Positions 58,701-64,000 of a stretch of 64,000 nt of DNA are shown here, one piece after another (the first letter of the stretch is position 1; each line of letters starts with the position of its first letter). The notes under the pieces were generated by a model. It was given only the letters and a program-made list of their open reading frames with translations. It had not been told where the DNA came from and did not search any database. Source of the stretch: Phytophthora quininea (lineage: Eukaryota; Oomycota; Peronosporomycetes; Peronosporales; Peronosporaceae); contig JAAVTG010000248.1 in NCBI GenBank assembly GCA_011947345.1, positions 301,705-365,704 of the forward strand. The letters are read 5' to 3'. The translations under genes were made by a program, and so were the position numbers.

Positions 58701-59609
58701 AGTCCAAGAAGGGATCAGATCCTCCATCTGATTCTGATCCTGAGTCTGAGTCTGATCCCAGTTCAAGTTCTGGAGACGACTGGGCCGACGGAAACGGCCC
58801 CAGTTCTAGTGACTCGGACAGCAGCATCGATGGGAATACGGGCGTAGTGGCGTCCCAGACTGGAGGTGACCGGACAGTTTGGAGTTATCGACCTTCATCA
58901 ACTTCAATGCAGTCGAAGTGTTCAACCAGAATGCTTCCTTGGAAGACCGTGTTGGGTGGTGGGAACGTTTCAAGGACATCGCTATGCAAGGTGTATGGAA
59001 CGAGGCGATGAGGATCCGCCAACTCCGGAATCGGCTGCCAGCGACACTCAGAGACTGGTTCACTCAGCTCCCAAAACGGGTTCGCACTAGTTGGAGGGAG
59101 TTGAAGAGGCAGTTCCGGAGAAGGTATTGCCGGGCCCGGGGACGTATGCAGAACGCTATTACACGATGCGCATGAAATCTGGAGAAACGGCGTTGGAGTT
59201 CCTTTATCGTCTCAATGCAGTAGGCATTAAAGCCGGCATCCCGTTCCAGACCAAGGCCTCATCGAGAGAGCGGCACATTCGGAGATTCATCAAGAAGCTG
59301 ACAGACAAGGAAGTGAAGATTGCGCTACAAGGTCAACGCTTCAAGAGGGTCAAAGATGTGGAACATGCCATACGACGACATGAGGATGTGTGGAGTGAGG
59401 AAGGCTACGATGAAGAACCACCGCGTCCCGGGCACGATTTTCGTGGTGACAATCTCAACCGAGATCGCTACAGACCCAAGAACACGAAGCATGCCTTTGT
59501 GACTCAGAGTGCGAGTTCTGTACCCGATCTCGATGAGGAGCGTCACGTAACGTTCTCGGATCCGCCCGATGGTGATGAAGCGCCAAATCCGGACTCGGGA
59601 TCCGCCTGA
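55775..59609 (+). CDS. gag: Gypsy gag polyprotein region (several frames)
   Basis: Starts with ATG at 55775 (MVGATEEKKEGRDEGRGEAT). An acidic/basic N-terminal part is followed by a long coiled coil at about 57690-58430 (EQEKMEQMRKDAELERQQAR and similar heptads), a Ser/Lys-rich linker, and a capsid-like fold at about 58880-59430: WWERFKDIAMQGVWNEAM, LPATLRDWFTQLP, SWRELKRQFRRRYC and SGETALEFLYRLNAVG. These are retrotransposon-gag motifs. The protein is spread over at least seven overlapping frames; short overlaps suggest indels rather than large deletions. Confidence 0.78.
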
Positions 59610-59677
59610 GACCCGGGTCCGAGCGTCGGGGAGGACGAGTTCAACCAGATGGTGTACCGCGCAATGGAGAACGCAGG

Positions 59678-60064
59678 ATGGCGATCTCCGGGGAGCAGTC
59701 TAGGTTGCGTCAAGATTCCCGTCTCACCCGACAGGGCCAGACACCTCCGCGTCGGGAGAACCCATTCCGGGATGAAGTCTGCGCCAACTGTCAGGGTCGT
59801 GGACATACGACTGACAACTGCTGGCAGGATATGATATGTGACCAATGCGGATCCAAGGGACACCCAGCACGCCGCTGTTGGGTGAAGCCATGTATCGTTT
59901 GTGGACTCTATCACCGTGTCGAAGCCTGTGAAGAGCTGAAGGTGCTGAAGAACATGGGAGAGCTCGCTCGCCAAGGTGCGCTTGAAGACCTACCTGTCGA
60001 ACTCCGGAATCGCCTTTCCGGAATCGCTGAGGCCGATCCTGGGGAGACACCGTTAAACCACTAA
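59678..60064 (+). CDS. Gypsy nucleocapsid with three zinc knuckles
   Basis: Two classical CCHC knuckles, CANCQGRGHTTDNC and CDQCGSKGHPARRC, are followed by a third Cys/His cluster, CIVCGLYHRVEAC. They bind the element's RNA. The frame is probably continuous with gag in the intact element. Confidence 0.85.
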   Translation: MAISGEQSRLRQDSRLTRQGQTPPRRENPFRDEVCANCQGRGHTTDNCWQDMICDQCGSKGHPARRCWVKPCIVCGLYHRVEACEELKVLKNMGELARQGALEDLPVELRNRLSGIAEADPGETPLNH

Positions 60065-60073
60065 GCCCGCTGG

Positions 60074-61164
60074 ATGGGGATCCAGAACGCGTCGGGCTTG
60101 AGAAACCCCAAGATTGTGTGTCTTAGCGTAGGCCCCGAGCTGAGAGAACAAAACCCAATCCAAGATAACGACCCACAATGCATGAAAGTAGTTCAAGATC
60201 CGACCAACAAGTCCCGTTCCAGGGTTCTGCTAGCAAGCCCAGATGCCGAAGATTTCGGTCCGGAAGGGCCAGTTGAGTTCCTCCTGCGTCCAGGAGAACG
60301 GTACGGGTGGTGGGTCGATCATGAACCTGAAAGCAAACGGGAGGTTGCCTATGTGCATGGAGCTGTGAACGATCACCGAACCCCTATAATGCTGGATTCG
60401 TGTGCGACCGTAAGTATGTTGAGTCTCGACTTTGCGCGTAAGCTCGGACTCAAACTCCGGTCGCGGAAACCACTGAGGGTGACGGGGTTGGGAGGAATCC
60501 CGACCTATATCACAGCTTGTGCTCAGGTAAAGATAACGCTCGGTTTGAGAGTTGTCTATGTCTTGGAATTGTTGGTTGCGAATATCGGCGACGGGGTCGA
60601 CGTGCTCCTAGGAATGGACTTCATGTTCTGTGCTGGAGTGAGGCTGTCGATCCGGGAAGGGCTGGTACAACTCCCAGACGAGGAAGTGTTGGTGATGTAC
60701 AGCGACCCGGTTCGACGCCCGGGACAAGCTATTCCGGTGACTCCGTTGGAGTCTCTGTATCTGAATCCGGGTGAGTCGGCTAAAGTCCAGATCCGGTACG
60801 GGCAATCCAATCCCCAGCGCGAAGTTGTGTGGGCTGGGAGGGAAACCGGTGGGTGACTTCCATCTTATATGCAGCGAAGTCCTGGCCAGTGACCGTAAAG
60901 ATTGTGAATGTCTCGGATCGGAGGATATGGATAGATTCCCAAACTGCTGTGGCGTATATCGTAGAGTATGGATCGTTCCCGACCGGTCGATTTGTGCGGC
61001 CTGGCTCGAAACGATATGAAGAGTGGCAACACTTGATCTATGAGAATACAGTTTCAGCGCAGGCTCGGTTAAGGATCGAGAGACGGGAACAGATGGAGAG
61101 GGCCGCTCGGGAGCCGGAGCCCCGTGTGTCGAGAAGCCTGAGTATGGCTGGCCCAAGCAGATAA
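60074..61164 (+). CDS. Gypsy aspartic protease region
   Basis: TPIMLDSCATVSMLSLDFA is the active-site region of a retropepsin and VDVLLGMDFMFCAGVRL the distal conserved part. The catalytic triplet reads Asp-Ser-Cys rather than Asp-Ser/Thr-Gly. A frame change at about 60835 leads into a linker with IWIDSQTAVAYIVEYG. Confidence 0.72.
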
Positions 61165-61446
61165 TGCTACGACCGGTTTCGGGTGCATCTCAAGTACGCA
61201 TTGCTAGGCTCCATGAACCGCCTTCATCCAAGTCGAGGGAATTGGCTGATGCCTCTACCCAGACGGAGCCACCAAAGTGTGTGAGTGTGCAGTGTGGCAC
61301 AGGAGATATGAATCCAGAGGCGACCAATGTGAAGACTCTTGGATCACAGGTGGAGAACCAGGTGAAGATTCGGAGTCAAGAGATGAGGATGTTGAATGTG
61401 CCGTCTCCAATCTCGCCGAGGCCGGTTCGGAGATCGATGACTTCCC

Positions 61447-62913
61447 GTGTGTATCGGTACTCCGCTCGAGAAGCTGGAGGAAGAGTATGCTCGGTGTATG
61501 CGAGTGACTTCAGAAGAGTTGGATCTGGAACCTGCGGTTTACCTCCGAGAGGGTGGCGAACTCATGGAGCAGTTGCGAGATGAATTAGCCATGCTTCCTG
61601 AATTAGAGGATCTGAGCCCGCAGTGCGACATCAGCACTGCCGACGTAGGAGTCCCAGGATCCACTACTCCGGAAATGGAGAAGAAGCTGAGAGACATCTT
61701 GGAACGGCATCGCTCGATCTTCTTGGGTGATGGAAACGCTGCCCCCGCTCCAGCGCGAGGTGTCGTTTGTGATCTGGATGTTGGGGATGCGAAGCCGGTC
61801 GCACAACGTGCGAGGCAGATAGCACCTCATCTTCTGGTGAAGGTCTACGAACTGCTGAAGAAATTGTTGGAAACAGGGTTGATTGAGTTTTCTGAGTCTG
61901 CGTGGGCATCCCCGATCGTGATCGTCCTGAAGAAGACTGGTGTGGACATCCGGATGTGTATTGACTATCGACTGGTGAACAGCTTCATCAAGTTGATGAG
62001 TTATCCACTACCTCTAATTGACGACCTGTTGATAGGGTTTGAACATGCGATGTGGTTCATGAGTCTCGACATGGCCAGCGGTTTCTGGGCGATCCTGACT
62101 GAGAGAGCCAAGCTGATCTCGGCTTTTATCTGCCCATTCGGGCACTTCCAGTGGATCCGGATGCCGTTCGGTCTCAAGAATGCTCCGCTGATTTACCAGT
62201 GTGTGATCAACAACTGCCTTTGGGGGTTTGTTCGACTCACGCCGGATGAGGAACGGCTGGTGGATTCGGAGGTGCTAGAGTTTCTGGGCCTGAATGCAGA
62301 CTCAGAACTCACCGCATCCACAGTGCCTGCGCTGTCTGAGCAGATGACTGTGTTTCGGCGCAGCATCCCGATGCCATCCCATGTGGGCCCAGTGTTGGGA
62401 CGAAGTTCGTATATTGACGACATCGCACACGGAGCCGTGACCTGGGATGAGCTCTGCGAAGATCTGAATGCATTGCTGTTCCGACTCCGATACTGGAGCA
62501 TATCGGTCAGCCTTCCTAAGAGCGAGTTCGGGAAATTAACGATCCCGTATTTGTCTCACGAGATCAACGCAGAGGGAATTCGAGCGACTCCGAAGATCGC
62601 GAAGGGCGTCCAGGATCTGCCATTCCCGAGCACTCTGAAGGGCGTGCAATCTTTCCTGGGAAGCCTCAATTACTACAACAAGTTTATTGAGGACCTCCCG
62701 GTGATCGCTGCGGTACTTTACGAGCTGACCGATGACCAAGTGCGCTCAGGTCGAGACTTAACCCGGGCTCGGGAAGCGTTCGAGATCCTGAAGCGGAAGA
62801 TTGTGTCGACACCGCTGTTGAGGCACCCTGACCGCTCCAAGCAGTATGTGGTAATCCCGCATGCAAACCCTGGGCAGCATGCGCTGTCCTGGGTCAAGAG
62901 TATGATGGGGTGA
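61447..62913 (+). CDS. pol: Gypsy reverse transcriptase
   Basis: RT motifs in order: GLIEFSESAWASPIVIVLKK, RMCIDYRLVNSF, MSLDMASGFWAI (first catalytic Asp), FQWIRMPFGLKNAP, a ~75-residue insert, then SSYIDDIAHG (YxDD box with both Asp), ISVSLPKSEFG and GVQSFLGSLNYYNKFIEDLP. All catalytic aspartates are intact. The insert between the FGLKNAP and YIDD motifs is larger than in most Ty3/Gypsy elements. The frame ends in HANPGQHALS, where one added base would continue into the RNase H. Confidence 0.9.
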   Translation: MCIGTPLEKLEEEYARCMRVTSEELDLEPAVYLREGGELMEQLRDELAMLPELEDLSPQCDISTADVGVPGSTTPEMEKKLRDILERHRSIFLGDGNAAPAPARGVVCDLDVGDAKPVAQRARQIAPHLLVKVYELLKKLLETGLIEFSESAWASPIVIVLKKTGVDIRMCIDYRLVNSFIKLMSYPLPLIDDLLIGFEHAMWFMSLDMASGFWAILTERAKLISAFICPFGHFQWIRMPFGLKNAPLIYQCVINNCLWGFVRLTPDEERLVDSEVLEFLGLNADSELTASTVPALSEQMTVFRRSIPMPSHVGPVLGRSSYIDDIAHGAVTWDELCEDLNALLFRLRYWSISVSLPKSEFGKLTIPYLSHEINAEGIRATPKIAKGVQDLPFPSTLKGVQSFLGSLNYYNKFIEDLPVIAAVLYELTDDQVRSGRDLTRAREAFEILKRKIVSTPLLRHPDRSKQYVVIPHANPGQHALSWVKSMMG

Positions 62914-64000
62914 TCCAGCCGGTGCGGTTCACGGGGCGCGTCCTGAATGATTTCGAGACAAGGTATCACATCGCGGAGAAGGAAGTGTTGGCGATACTAC
63001 GAGTCCTGGAACTGTTCAGGCCGCTTTTGTCGGACACCCAATTTCCGGTTGTGGTCTATACCCGCTTCTCGGTTCTGAAGTGGCTGTTGAACTCTAATAC
63101 CGCAGACGGGAGATGTCTTCGGTGGGGGCTGGAGCTTTCCAAGCGCTCGTTAGAAATTCGGCGGATACAGCGAGATGAAGATGGCTTAGCGGCAATCCTC
63201 GGCGCAGGCATAACCCCACGCGAGCATCTGGATGCTGTTGCTGAAGAACTCATTCCGGTCAAGGGGCGGGTCAAGCCCCCATCCCCGATCAGCGTGGAGA
63301 TGCTGGAGTCTGATTACAGAGGGGTGGTTCTGAGTTTCGACGGAGCCGCCAAAATCTCGTCCCGGAAAGGAGTTGTGGCTGCATCTTGTGGCAACTCCCA
63401 GGCTGGAAGGCGTTGGCGGCGCGGGGATACTTGCTGGAAGACGTGACGGTGAATGATGCTGAGTATCATGGACTGCTGAGGGTCTGGATCTCGCGTTCGA
63501 AGCTGAGATCCAAGAACTGATCGTGGTTGGAGACTCTCGCCTTGTGATCCAACAAGCACAAGGTTTGATTAACTGCAATCAGCCCAATCTTCAACGCAGG
63601 CTGGCGGAATATGAGGTATCCAAGCTGAGGTTCAAGTCCCTGCGCTTGGTACACGTGAAGCGCGAATACAACCAGGCGGCAGACTATCTGACCTCGAAGA
63701 CGTTAATGTTGGATCAGACATGGAAGGTTGAGGATCCTGAGGAGCTCACACACTTGGAGGTGGTTTCCAAGATCCCAGAGAAGCTGATGAAGTCGGAGCC
63801 GAGGTCTGGGAGCCAAGATCCAAGTCCTGAGGCTCTGACTCCTGCTGCCAAGGTTTTGGTAGCTGTGATTCGTGGACGAGAACGCGAAGCGGACCCGGAT
63901 GGTGAATCTGCGTCCCCGCTCGAAACTCGAGAGGAGAGGTGGCGACGCATTCAGGTACATCAAGATGGCGATGAGCAGCTCATGCGAATCAAGAAGTACC
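62910..64000 (+). CDS. Gypsy RNase H plus second (archaeal-type) RNase H, continuing off the window
   Basis: The classical RNase H end is visible as GRVLNDFETRYHIAEKEVLA and VVVYTRFSVLKWLL. A second RNase H fold follows: VVLSFDGAAKISSRKG (first Asp), NDAEYHGLLR (Glu), LIVVGDSRLVIQQAQGL (Asp) and LVHVKREYNQAADYLTSKTL (His/Asp). This second domain resembles the RVT_3/archaeal RNase H that some plant and oomycete Gypsy elements acquired. Frame breaks occur near 63415 and 63475. The last codons lead toward the integrase zinc-binding region. Confidence 0.82.

Larger units (their letters stand above)
54074..64000 (+). mobile_element. Ty3/Gypsy LTR retrotransposon, 5' part, truncated by window end
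   Basis: The order LTR candidate, primer-binding site, gag, zinc knuckles, protease, reverse transcriptase, RNase H, second RNase H is that of a Ty3/Gypsy element. Reading-frame breaks are frequent but most look like single-base losses that leave conserved motifs in order. The integrase and 3' LTR should lie to the right of the window. Confidence 0.88.

Noticed and set aside
1..64000. CRISPR arrays, bacterial operons or rRNA genes
   Set aside because: No spaced direct repeats, no bacterial-type gene order, and no rRNA-like sequence were seen.

Overview
The window is eukaryotic and most likely from an oomycete, probably Phytophthora or a close relative. Supporting signs are compact genes with 56-105 nt GT-AG introns, a cytosolic eS1 gene whose first exon is only 10 nt, stramenopile-style multidomain genes, and a transposon set typical of these genomes: a Ty3/Gypsy element with two RNase H domains, Mutator-like and hAT elements, a Crypton, a pogo-like element and a Fanzor.

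From 1 to about 38.4 kb is a gene-rich block. In order it holds a PXA-RUN-dysferlin-type membrane protein (minus, runs off the left edge), mitochondrial ribosomal protein uL3m (plus), RIO3 kinase (minus), a secreted probably GPI-anchored protein (plus), a very large four-repeat cyclic-nucleotide-binding-domain ion channel (minus, about 8.3 kb), a PP2C phosphatase with an MGC lipidation start (minus), an HSF-type DNA-binding protein (minus), a BAT2/PRRC2 N-terminal-domain protein (minus), a sphingomyelin-synthase-like PAP2 enzyme (minus), a COA3-like cytochrome oxidase assembly factor (plus), a small basic protein (minus), eS1 (minus), a PH-ankyrin protein with a decayed partial duplicate upstream (plus), and a TOG/CLASP-CAP-Gly protein (minus).

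From 38.4 kb to the right edge nearly everything is mobile DNA, and it is nested. A decayed Fanzor (eukaryotic TnpB relative) abuts the TOG-CAP-Gly start codon. It is split by a 6.4 kb Mutator-like element with 79-bp perfect terminal inverted repeats and a 9-bp target duplication. That element contains a damaged Crypton and a TA-flanked pogo-like element. To the right lies a hAT-like unit bounded by 67-bp inverted repeats; it carries a hAT transposase, a long Gly/Ser repeat region and a truncated copy of translation elongation factor EF3. The last 10 kb is the 5' part of a Ty3/Gypsy retrotransposon (candidate LTR, primer-binding site, gag, zinc knuckles, protease, reverse transcriptase, RNase H, second RNase H), cut by the window end.

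In host genes and in the Gypsy element alike, the reading frame often breaks at short homopolymers, and one extra base at each of those sites would restore a conserved protein. I read this mainly as systematic one-base under-calling in the assembly rather than gene decay, so several CDS entries below span more than one frame. The biologically strongest items are the four-repeat channel with unusual pore filters and the Fanzor interrupted by a young Mutator-like element.
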